A program made the position numbers and the translations under genes. Of a DNA stretch of 64,000 bases, positions 1-12,013 are shown in pieces (position 1 is the stretch's first letter; each line of letters begins with the position of its first letter). The notes under the pieces were generated by a model that saw only the letters and a program-made list of their open reading frames with translations, had not been told where the DNA came from and ran no database searches. Source of the stretch: Oscheius sp. JU75 (Eukaryota > Nematoda > Chromadorea > Rhabditida > Rhabditidae); assembly GCA_037178855.1 (NCBI GenBank), contig JASJZC010000007.1, positions 3,162,001 through 3,226,000 of the forward strand, written 5' to 3'.

Positions 1-19
1 TTGTGAACACAGAGTACTC

Positions 20-574
20 TTACTTGAAGAGGCAGACGATGTCAACACGACTGCTACAGGCTGAATAACCGCAGCCAAGACTTCCTGTACCGGTCGTCTG
101 AACCATGTTTTCTGAAATATCACAAAGATAACGTACCCTAGTAGCTAGTTTAGCACCCTGATTGTTTTGAAAGTGACTCTGAACAACAGTAGCAGCAGAA
201 GTTCCAGTGGTAAGAGGGAGACTAAACTCGATCTTTGTGCCGAAATCTTTGTACAAACCTGAATTTCAATGACGTTTCGGAAGCTCCAGAGTTGGAAGGA
301 GAGCAGGATGTTGCGTTGGCGGTGGCTTGCGATTCGAGAGTACAATCCCAATTGTAACTTTTTCCCTAATAAAAAATATAACATTTCGCCTGATTCTATA
401 CTTACGAATTGGTTTTGAGCAAAGGTAAGCATGGACTGTGTCATGGTATCAGAGACGCCATTGGGGCAAACAGCATGGATACACTGACAACCTAAGAGCC
501 AAAAGATGAAAAAGGACAGCAAGTTTACCGAAAAGGACAGCGACGAGCACAATAATTGATGGTGAAGCTGTCAT
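20..574 (-). CDS. Small putative secreted protein, left edge
   Basis: The first exon begins at ATG 574 and encodes a hydrophobic stretch (MTASPSIIVLVAVLF) that reads as a signal peptide. A 37-base intron with GTAAAC and TTAG ends joins it in frame to an exon encoding GCQCIHAVCPNGVSD. A second donor, GTAAGT, follows near position 405. The last part, ending at the stop near 20, contains several Cys residues and a Gly/Cys-rich tail (GSLGCGYSACSS). I could not join the middle exon to the last one without a frame problem near position 265, so either another intron lies there or the copy is damaged. No family was recognised. The signal peptide, small size and Cys content suggest an extracellular protein. 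Confidence 0.45.
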
Positions 575-1644
575 GACTGCGAAATTGGTTCGACTGAAAT
601 GAATACTGAGTGGTAGAGTAGGATTAGGCTGAGCAAAGCTGGAAAAGGGGGCAGAACGCACTGCGGTTAGTCAGTAGGTGTATTAAATGTCAAATATTGG
701 ATCAGCTTGTCTTTTGGCGCAGACTGTCACGATTCGTATTCTTCTCCCGGTGGACCTTTATATGTAGAGACAACACTTCCGGAATAATATTCATCTGAGT
801 CACTGCACATACATAAAAACAAAACCGTATTTTGCACCAAAGATAAAGTAGAAATGACTAATAAATGATAGATAATGATTACTTCGGACCAGAGTCCATT
901 GTGAGAGATTTTCCGAAACGAGATAGTCGACTCGGGATTCCGATGGATCGCACACTCGCCAACGATATTTTCCGAGAACCATCGCTATCTCTCTGCTCGC
1001 GTCTCTTCATTGCAACCTGAAAATTTGTGCCGTTCAGTATTGATGTTCCAGCTACAGAGTACTTGATGCTCTAATCTGCGTACTGTGCTCTAATACAATA
1101 TTTTCCGAAGCCTGTTATCCAACGTGGATGCTTTATCCTGTTGATCTCTAACATCAAAAATAAACCGCGTAAACCAAACATTCCATGACCTCAACGATCT
1201 GTGACTATTCAAAGAACAAGTGCTTGACTCGAACAGTCTCGGTCAGTGTCTATCAAAGTGCCTTACACAACGACATTCAAAACATCATGCAAAGTTTCAT
1301 TGATTACCAACAACAAGACAAGACACAAATGATGTCGAGCAAAATACACGTATGAACAATTAATTGGTAAGAGCTGAGAGATGAAGAATATAATACAAAG
1401 AATCCTTTGCTCCAGAAAAACGAAACATCTGTGCCCACTAAAAGAACCGTATTTTGACTACTTTCCCTTTGGTTTGAGTTAGATACAAACGTGTGAAGAG
1501 TTTCTCCGAGCACCGACTGGGAATGACAGTGAACTGTTACATCTTGTATAAGTGTAAAATGGAAAGAATGACCTGTTAATAGAGAGAGAAGGATGCAGTG
1601 ATAAAGTGTGGGATATGATATGCATATATGTGCAAGTGGGGGAA
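575..1644. other. Intergenic, no gene supported
   Basis: This stretch between the small secreted gene and the 3' end of the phospholipase gene holds only short open frames with no recognisable domain or convincing exon structure. It probably contains the promoter of the leftmost gene. Confidence 0.5.
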
Positions 1645-4600
1645 TCATTCAGGTGGCAGATTTAGTGCCTGCTTGGCCGCTTCCAATTGTGAGATAAATG
1701 CTCTCACTTTTTCCAACGTCGAATGAACTGTATCTCTTCTGTTCTCCAGAACGAAGCGACCCATCGACTTCCATCGGCTTTGAGCCTTCCAGACGTTTTC
1801 GTTTGCTCCGAGAACTCGGCAGACTGTCCTTCCAGAAGGATTGTTCTTTGGTGTTACTGAAAAGCCAAGAAATTATAAAATAACTGAAGCATGATTTTGT
1901 GCTCTAACAACTGCAGGAAGGGTTAGATGTGCACTTTGCTGGTTTTGGGACAGAAAGTTTGTGCAAAAGGTGCAACGTGAATGTGCATCTCGTACAGTCG
2001 TTAGAACGCTTCCTGGCCAAAGTTAAGGCTTGCAGCATACTTGATGTGGTAGGACGGTCGTCGCTTGTCTCCTCAATCAGCACAAACTCGCCTTCGTCAA
2101 CGTTTGGCCTTCTCGCCTTGACAAACACCTAAATCATATATCTACTGTGCTAAAAGCATAGTTCTAACCTGTTTTATGATATCTGTAGCTGTACTGGATA
2201 CACTAGCCCTCAGAATTGCATACGGCTGATCTTCGCTGACATTGTGCACGCAGACCAAAAACGTGTCGCCCATTGATCGCGCTCTTGGATTCAGACCTAG
2301 AATAAGCTTATGCTGCACTTTTGTAGTCTCACTACCTCCAGCTTCATCATGGACTTCCAGATTCTCCGTTACCGTATCCACATCCAGTGATCTTCCATGT
2401 AGCTGTGTACTTGAGGCACTCTTGACGTGTTCACTCTTATTCACATTAGGGGATGAGGATGTGTTTGTTCCGGTCCCACTCTTGATTATCGAGGTTATCC
2501 ATGCTCTTGACGAAGGATCCTAAAATAGAACATTTGCTTTGAAACCCTTGATGTGGAAACAGTCTCCCATTCAACTGAAATTAGCAAAAGCCGTAACCCA
2601 GATCCTCAGCATTTGCAAACCCGTTCCAAAAGTGAAAAGCAGTTTTTAACCAGATTGTTAAAATTCGTGCAAAGCAGGTCATTCAGTTCCGTCATGCTAC
2701 CTTACCTGGTCGATTTTAGTGCATTGTTGTTATATTTTGTTAAAGGCTACTAGTGTGAGTTTGGTTTTATTGAAGAGATCAAGAGACTTATGGTACATAG
2801 AAAAACTTAAAAGTGTGTACGTGCTTTAGAAAGCAGTTACGGTTAGGAAGGATCAATACTCGTGATGGTTACTTTTGGACTTCTCAGTGTCATTTTTCTC
2901 TTCCGCTTCTCATCACTTACACTGCCTTTCTTCCGAAGGACGAAACGACGCATGGAACCGTTCCAACATGCAACAGCGTCCATTATTGGCTCGTTCAGAG
3001 GCAGCACCTATTTTTGAGATTATTGTAGCCACTAACTAGCTCACTCTCTGTTCGGCCGGATCCTCGCCACTGGTACCAGGAAGAGACTCCTCGATCAGCA
3101 CGTATTCCTCGACTTGGTCTCCGTTCTTTCCAGCATTAGTGAGAGCTTGTTGCATGACGACTCGAACAGTGCTTTCGCTTTCTCCATGAACTGTCACTGG
3201 GGTCTCATCAGCAAATGCCCCAGACACCTTCATGACAAAGATTTGTTTCTTCACAATCGGCGAAGGCATGACTCCGGGAGCCTAAACCTTGCTTTTTTAT
3301 GCTTCCAGAAAATTTTACCAGTTCAGTTTTGTAGTTGAGTGAATGCTCCAGATTACAGTAGTTGAGTGAATCATCATCATGTAGATAAATGTGTTCCTCT
3401 TGTTCGAATCGTGTTCTATAGAGTTAGTAAGTTATTAATGAGAAAGTGTTTCTACCGAATGAAAAGCATCCCGTTGTCAATGGACTGATTGTTAGGCGTT
3501 CGCAGAGGCAGATGTCTGTATCCTGGTCTTATGCACCTCACAGGCACAACTCGATGAGCAACCACTTTGCCATTCAGACCGCTGTCACAAACAGCAATCC
3601 TCAAAAAGGCCAAATCCACGAAGGCTATTCTCAACTGGGTCATGTGGTTCCAGTAAGGGCTGACGGAGTTTCTCTGGACCACCTTGGACTTCTCCTAAAG
3701 ATAACTGATTAGTCAGGTATTATCTACAATACCTTGAAACAATCATTCGGTATTCCCAAGATCTCAATCTCCAGATACAGACTTGCCGAGTGCATTCCTG
3801 GATAGACATGTTGACCAGAGATGACCTAAAGGTCTCATATCGCCATTTCCTGCCCATTTCCTACCGTCAGATTCATAATGAGAGCCGAATGTCCAGCGAC
3901 CTCCTTGGAGAGAGGATTGAATTTGTTGTACAAAGGATGTGAGTCATCTCTCAGACACCGGGGCTTCAGCTCATATCCACAGTTTCCGTTTTGTTCGAAC
4001 ATTGCTTGGTTGACAGCCATGCAGACATCCGGAGTTTGGAAATTCAAGGCCACCAGCTGCATTCCATGAGCCCAACAGTGAATGGGATTGAAATTTGAGG
4101 AGTCATAATGCTTCGCCGAAGGATAGGTTCGAATCAACTACAATTGGCTCACTGTTATTTTCAAATAACAAATCTTACGTGATCGCGAGTGTAGGATATA
4201 CATTTGAGTGGGTGTCTCTTCATCAGCTTCTTAGCTGCACCCTCATTCAGAGAAGTCACCTTAATTGGCATTAGAAGGTCCCGAACTTTTGGCCTACCTG
4301 GTAACAGGAAGCGGACGAGTTTGGTCTTTCCCGGTGGAACAAATTGTCGGAAGATGCCAGATCTTGACTAATTTGGGTGCTGCTTCGGAGTCGTCTTGGT
4401 GGAGTTGGTGTATTCAGCAGATTTGAAGGCGTTCTTGCTCTAGACGAAAATGACAGACTTGCACTTGATGGCTGTTCATCCAACATTCTTGGACTGAGAA
4501 TGCCGTCGGAGATGGGGAAGCCTTTGAACTTGGTCGCTTGCATGTAGATGACAATATCGGATAATTCGGGAGCTATTTGGATGGCTTTGGCTCTTGGCAA

Positions 4601-7600
4601 GGACCGCGCTGTTAATGGGATTGGAGAGTAAAGAGCTTCTTGTTCTGGCTCTTTATCCAGGTAGAGATTGATTCCACTTGGTCCAGGCTTGTTCTGATCA
4701 CTTTGATCACTGTTCAAAGAATCCTGCTTGACTGTTCCTCCACTCTTATTAGCTCTCTTGCTCTGTTTCGGACTGTCATCTCTGCCGCCTTCGCCTAAAT
4801 TACTTTTTTTTTTTTGAAATTATGAGCCGTGTGATCAGTTAGCATTTTAAAATTCTTCAAGATGCCAAAGAATAATACATGCGTATATGGAAGGAGACGC
4901 CAACCCACCTTCAGCATCGTCCTCGTCGTCATCTTCATCCTGGAAGAATTCGTCAAGATCTTCGTCTTCTCCGTCATCCATTGTGCTAAAGAACATTGTT
5001 TTTTGCCTTTCTATTCTATACCTGCTTTCATAGCTGTTTTTACTCTGCTTCCTATGCAGGGTCAGCTGCGTCTCTCCACGATGTATTGTTCTTTCATTTA
5101 CTGGAATTGGCATGGGTGGCTCCACTAAAAGAATATCTCTGGTGACCTCCTTGCGCATTATAAGTACCTATCATTTTCTTGTTTTTGATGAGTATCTTGT
5201 TCCTTAATTGCCACGGTGATGGCAGTCTGGGAAGCTCTGAGAAGTCGGCCTCGAAGAGGAAGTTAGTCACGAGTTTGTCACCAAATGCCGTCTAAAGTTT
5301 AGACGTTTTCCTCGATTTATATTCCATTCTCTAAAATAAACAATCTCTACCTTGAACATCTGGGCCATCTTGGCCTGCTGCTGCAGGGAGCAATGATTTT
5401 CGATGGAAAGAATGACAGGAAGATCAGACGTAATGAATGCCGATTTCCTAATAACGTCCAGAACCTAAATTTATTCCTCTCCACTTAATTGAATTACTAA
5501 TAACCTGGCGGAAAGCTATCTTCGAGACGAGAGTGTGTCCATGGTAAATCAAGGGCAAGCCATCGTCTCCATCCCAGCAGTCCAGTTCGACACAGCGACA
5601 ACCAGTTAGCAAAACCTATTCATTTTCTTCTTTTATGTTTCCAAGAAAAACAAACCTGTCTGTACATTTCTGGACTGCTTGGTCCTTTCAATTGATGACC
5701 CGTGAGATAAGTGTTGTGACTCGAATTGATATAGTAGTGTGCCAACGGATATTGTAGGTCTTTCTCTTCGGGTTCAATTGTTTCCGGTACGAAAGCAAAG
5801 TTCACGGGATCTGAGAGAAATCTCACGAACCCTTCAAATGACATCTGATTCTTCGACCTTGTTGTTGCATCTGGTTCATGCTCCTGAAACATTGTAATTC
5901 TCTTATTTCTCTCTTTCATTCCATCTTGAATACGCAATGAAACCTCCTAGACTCGTTCTCCTGTGATTCTAAACGACAAACGTGTCCACAATGGCGCGTA
6001 CACAATTAGATAGCGTTTGCCCGCCTCCCGCTGGGCAGTGCTCCTGGATTGCGATGGAGGAACGCACTCCCTTGACAGCTGCTACACAGGGAAGCGAGGC
6101 TAATTTACAAGGTCAGTATTTCCTTTTCCGGCTCACTTTATATAATATTTTTCCCTTTCAATTGATTTTTCAGGGCGTCTACATTCGGGCAGCTGTGCTG
6201 TCAACGGCAATTCGCTACATCCGGACGTGTCAGAGCAGAGAAAATCCAGTGGAACCTCTTCAAAAAAGGTCGGATTTTTGAGTGTCAATGCACAAACATG
6301 TCATTATTAGGTGTCATTCGCGGAGATGCCCGACCAAATTGATGAAGTTACGAAAGATGACGGCTCCAGGCCATGTTGTGTCGTTCAGTGACGTCAGAAT
6401 TTTTTCCACAATGCGCAATGAATGCACGAAATAATGGCAAGTTTTTGCATATCAAATAAAACATCTTTCTTCCTTGCGCGCACAAACAAAACACATTTTG
6501 ACACCTAAGATTATCCGCGAAGTATTTTAAAACCGCCTCCAGGATGTCGCCTAGACAAACAGACTTTTGTGTTCCCTACTGCTTACATAGTTTTCGGTCA
6601 AACACTGCCACCCTTTTTTCACCGCGGGCAAAGGTAAAGTTCATACCTGAATGAGTTTCACAGCGCCGGCTTCATCAATTTGCTCCATTTGGTGTGTGTT
6701 GACAAACATTCGCAACATTGCCGGCGTGAGAGATTGGGACCTCGAAGTGTCCATAAGACCCGACGTGCTGCAATTGAGACATTATTAGAAAATCTTTCTT
6801 GTTGCCTATTGAGATTCCTCAAGACGTGCCGCAGTAAATAATTTAGGACTGCTTAAACGAAAAGCTGCTCTTCAAATGTCTTAGCCATTTTTGCCGCTTT
6901 ACGCCCCATTATTCAAAACAAGACCCTCATAAAGTATAATTTTTTGCAGAAACTCTCGCCTGGCAAGGATCTCATTAGCTGCAAGCTCAGCCTCAAGTTC
7001 AATCTTCACTGCAACTGTGATCTTCACAACCTTCATGTCGGGTCAACTCCTCCTATTCGATGATACTTTTTGTGATAGCTCATTTCCTCTGTTTCGGCCA
7101 AAATGAAAAGAGACAAACCTATTAACACTGGCAATTGCAAGAGCATTGTAGATCTTGGTTTGCTTCTCCGTCAGATGATGTGACGTAGTGCTTGAATTCC
7201 GGGTGAGGAAGTCTAAAATCATCTGTTGTTTCCACGTCAGCGGCCATCATGCTCCTTTGCCACACAATGCAAATAGTCTCTCAACCACTCCTCACAAAAT
7301 GATATCGTGACGTTGTGGCATTAAGTGAAATACGTAATTAGCATCATTTTGTAAGAAAACTCTACTATAGCTCACCATTGGCAAGGAAATCGGGACTGCT
7401 GCTGTTAGAGATACTCGTTAGACGACTTTGAACTCGTGGACTGTGTCTATCTCGTTCTCGTTTCTGACTGTGAGCTGGAGTCGTTGCCATAGAAAGAACC
7501 TCATTGAAGATGTCTCTAAAACTGCTCTTTGCTATGGAGTGATCAATGTCCCACTTGAGATCTTTTCTTGTCCTCGTATTGAACAGCCTGTATAAGTCAG

Positions 7601-10500
7601 CGAATTCGGCCAAATTCAACGGTTTCTCTTGAATTTCCTTGCCACTCGGTCCACTGAGCCCGGAACCAAGAATGGACATCTGAAATATTGTTATGGCGCA
7701 CTTATTTCCATGATTTATGCCTGTCCGCTACTGCTGACAGACCCCGAATTTGGCGTCTCTCCGCCACGACTTCGCCAAGATTTGATGGAACGTCCTCCCA
7801 CAGATCGCCCTATAAGCGTTACTAACTGTTTCATACATCAGTTGTACCTCCGTATGAGCTGCTAGTCGGTGTTCGACTTCTCGGTGTGTAGATGCTGTCC
7901 AAGTCACAAGTGTCACTCATTGCCGTATCTCCACGAGGCTTTAGGAGGTATCCCGGTGAGTTGGGACCAGGTGGGCCCGACTGTGAAGACATTTGTGATT
8001 TGATTGAGGGTGGTCGCACCTGTGTTCGTTCAGCTAAATAATCCAGAGAGCATACCAAAGGAGAATGTGGCTGTGGGCTCTGTGAGCGACTTCCTTCTCG
8101 AGATCCACCTCTCAACTTTTTCTGCATCGCATTCTTGAAGTTCTTCAGCCTGTTCTTGGCATTGGCTCCGGTTTCATTCGACAATGAATTGTCATTCTGT
8201 TGTTTCTGATGCGATATCGGCTGGTTGAGTCCTGAAAACTATGTTGTAACTCTCTGTGACACAATGAGAAATGATAGGTGTGCGAGGAGATAGAAAAGCC
8301 CCGAAACATTCTAAACATTTTTCAGACCGTAATTGTATCCCTGGACTGGAACAGTGTAAAATGTATTTTGATGTAGCTTTGAAAACCGGACAAGGAACGA
8401 TTTGAACTGTTCTTTGCTACGAAGGCCTGGAAAAGCTAGTTTGAACCTACAAGACAACGACAGCGAATCATACTAACCGAAACCCTTCCATCGTTCCACC
8501 CGTCCGCCAAAAGCTTGCAGAGCCTCATAGGGTCTTGGACCAAGATTCTTATCACCGTTTGGATCTTGGGCGCTCTCCTTGTAAAGCTGAAGGAACAGAT
8601 TTTTCAGCCAGAGCATTCTTCTGTCGGGATATCGCTGCTGTTGTTGATGACTTTTCAGAATCTATAAGGTTTCCAGAATTCAACAAAGCATTAGTGAACT
8701 TACCCCAGTCAATCCACAGTACCAGTATTGAGCAATTTGCTTCGGAGCAATGAAGTAGACAAAGTCGTTGTCAGAGATCAACTGTCCGTAGCTGACTTTC
8801 CAGCATACTACCGGAACAGCCATCTCTTCAGACGAATGTCTTTTGTAGTAGGCCTAACATCCCTCTTTGCATGTGAAAATGACAATGTATACCTCGATGT
8901 CAATGTCGTAGCTGTCAACTTCCTCCACTTCTTTGATCATGGACAACTTCAACTCTCCTTCGTCCAACCCTGCTGCACCCGTGGCTCTTGGAATGGGAAC
9001 GCTTGAAACACCGGACCTGACATCCGAAACGGGAACAACAATGACTGATGTTTTGGACGGGTTATCCTACAATCCTGATTGTATTTCTCAACAATAGATA
9101 CCTTGTCTTTTGGATCCCTGGTGACCGAATAACTGATTTTTCTCCAACAGATCGCACCACAACTGGCGTCCAATGTCAGGACACATAGAACACTCCGTCC
9201 AGATTCAGGTTCAAAGTGGATAACTGTAGTTCCGTGATGTAATCTTTGAATCGCATCCAGATCAAATGTGGAGGTGTCGAGAGGAATGAGAGAGACTCCG
9301 TGAGAAGATCCGGGAATAGACTGAATTGGCTCATACGCTGAAAGTTTCATGAACTAATTAAGTAGGAATAAAGCTACGTTTGACGTTCTCACTGCTTTCG
9401 CCTCCATTGGCCGTGATTTCCTCAACTGATCGGATGAGAGACCGGCTATGTCGGTGGAAGAGCTCAAGATTATCTAGTACTGAAGATGAGGTGTCTTTTT
9501 GGTGAAACGGGAAAACAAACCAATTGCGACGAGATTAATCTTGTCGGCATTGAGTAGCCCTCCAACACCAATTTTGGAAGAGAAATGGTCTTCTCCGTTC
9601 ACATCACTGACAAACTGAAAACAAAGTTCGAATTGCTAACATAATAGGAAACCTCAAGCTTCTCGTTCTCCCCTTCATTTCCTATCACCACGATGTTTGG
9701 CAGGTCGTTGACGATGGCATAAAGATCTCTTTAAAAATTCCAATGAGAAATGCGAAAACTGTCACTCAACCTTAAAAATATGCCGAAGAAGGGAATGACA
9801 TGAGATTGGGGCATTCTCAAAGCCCGTTGAATGGCGTTGATGTAGGCTTGTGATGGTAAGGCTTGATTAGCGGGAAGCAGCGTTTCGCATAACTTAATAA
9901 AGATTTTTTATCAAAACACAAAACTAAGCTACCTGTTCGTACTGTTGTTTCTCCTCAGCCCTCAAGGACAACCAAAACGGCCGAAGTTTTTCACTTTTCA
10001 ATCCCATCAAAATCTCCACCGCTGCATTGAAGTTTCCAATATTCCAGCATGTCTCAATTATTCGAATAATCGCAGTCAGAGCCACTTTTCGATCGTCGTG
10101 AGTGGGCTGACTGACAATAACATGCGTTATCCAGCTGCTGACCTTAACTTGCTATTGTTTACAACTCATGAATGTCCTCACCTCACTGAGTCTTTTCACT
10201 AATGTCCTAACTGGGCTCGGATTTTCGCAGATGGGGACGGATGTCAAATCACAACTCACATAACGGACATAGTCCATTGGCTGAATGTTGTAAAAGAGCT
10301 GGTATTCAGCGTGTGAGAGCTGAATTGAAACTAGATTATTTGATAACTCTGATACTTGGAATGCGACTTCTTCGGGAAAGTGAAGAATGTATTGAAGCCG
10401 TTCAAGTTCCAGCCGGAATAGGGTGATGGGCTCATCGCTAGCTAGGAAACCAGCTATAGCAGACGCTGTTGATGCTGTGGAATCACTGCGTGAAGTAGCT
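1645..10500 (-). CDS. plc-1: Phosphoinositide phospholipase C epsilon (5' end not found)
   Basis: Hydrolyses PIP2 to IP3 and diacylglycerol; the epsilon class also carries a RasGEF domain and Ras-binding RA domains. Reading along the minus strand: RasGEF about 10440-9520 ([35 protein letters not shown]); a PH-like stretch about 9350-8950; EF-hand region about 8750-5800; X domain 5800-5170 with the catalytic [22 protein letters not shown] and IYHGHT motifs; a D/E-rich X-Y linker about 5000-4850; Y domain 4720-4000 ([10 protein letters not shown] at its C2 junction, [15 protein letters not shown] inside); C2 4000-3450; RA1 3270-3040; RA2 2470-2040; and a C-terminal tail ([18 protein letters not shown]) ending at TGA 1645. 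Exons are separated by many introns. The visible start is a splice acceptor at 10500, so the initiator exon lies further upstream or was missed. The catalytic His and acidic residues are present, so it should be active. Confidence 0.93.
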
Positions 10501-12013
10501 AAAGTTCAGCTTTGATGACAAATTTTCCGATATCTATTTTATAGACATTTTTCGTTTATGTAGTGCGGACACTCTGCGTAGAAGTGTGTGTCTAATTGGG
10601 TGTCAACGACAAATCCGAATCAGCTGTCAATTGTGTGCTCTTTTCGTGAAAGCATACGAAAACGAGAAGCTTTTAGCGGACAGCCTAACAATTGACCCTT
10701 CTAACTAAAAAAACCAAAATCATCCGTTGTTTGAACCATATAGAAAAACCGGTGTTGCGGACCTATTATCTTGTTAGAGGTGGCTCAAAGCCTGATTGCA
10801 CCAGATAACTTAGAGAACCAAAACCGATTTTCCAATTCGTTTTTGGAGAGAAACTATGCTGAAAGAGGGAAAACAAGGCAGCGAAAAACGTCATAAAGGT
10901 TTCGGATTTCTAAAGGAAGCACTTCCTAGATTTCTAGAGGAAGTAATAGGCTGAATTTCAGTGCAAAGTAAAAAGAGTGAAGTGACCAGTTGTGTGGAGC
11001 AAAGGCAGGAAAATAGCTAAGACTCACCGAGTTTGCATACAAAAACCAGAAAACTTTTGGGGTCAGGTGGTGTTTCTTCGGCAATGTCGGTGTGAGCTCT
11101 ACTGAGTACATTCAGTAGTCGCGACACTACGGAAGACATAGAATACCGTGGTCAAGACATGCTTCCGGAAGGAATCAGGCGCCGAAACAGAGGAGGCGCT
11201 AAGGCGATTCCTTTTCGTTTCTGGGCGGGCCCCCGACGGCCACCCCTGGGACTCAGCTCTACTGCACTGATTCCGCATTTAACATCAAAGGTGTGAAATG
11301 ATACGTGGAAACAAGGGTCTTTGTTGGTACAGTCTTACTCATTCATTTGAACCTCCGTTGCGACAATTATTCAAATGCCTGTCGTGAAAAGGTTTTGTAT
11401 TTAACAGCATGTCTTGACTCTTTCAAAAGTTAGACTTCAAGATTACAAGTGCCTTTTTCTCTTTAGAAAATCCTGCTTTTTTGCGAAGACTATCATATCC
11501 TAGTTTTTTGAAGTGAGTCAAATGGACCAAGGAGCAGTTTTGTGTCCCCTGGGTCTGCGGGATCAAACAAATGAAAGATTTGGGACAAGATGAACACTGG
11601 AAAAAGAGAGTCTAAGCGATGAAAGCATAATGTTCTTTTTCTAACCAAACGATGAACTGAAAGGTCAACTGAGAAGAAGAAAACATACGTGTTTGATACT
11701 TCCTCTTAGGTTGTCGAGTGAAAAATATGGCCGCGAGGGCACTTCGCATCAAGCTTAAAATGGGATTTTAGTTCACACGTAAAATGAAGGATAAAGAGAG
11801 TGGAAACAACGTCAAAACAAGAGCAAGAGTCAAAAAGAGGAAAACATTTGAATGTCAGAGTGCCTGAGGAGTGAATCTGTGTTTTCGAAACTCTTGAATC
11901 TTCTCTAGTTGGGGCTTGTATTACTGCCATCTAATGTGAAAAGAAAGTGTGGGTTGAGGCCCCAGTCGGCAAACTTGACGAAGGAACGACCGCGATTAGA
12001 TACGCGGTAATGG
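10501..12013. other. Intergenic, may hold 5' exon and promoter of the phospholipase
   Basis: No exon with recognisable protein was found here. Since the first phospholipase exon seen begins with an acceptor, the missing initiator exon and promoter probably lie in this interval. It is flanked by the stop codon of the FERM gene, which runs in the same direction. Confidence 0.45.
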
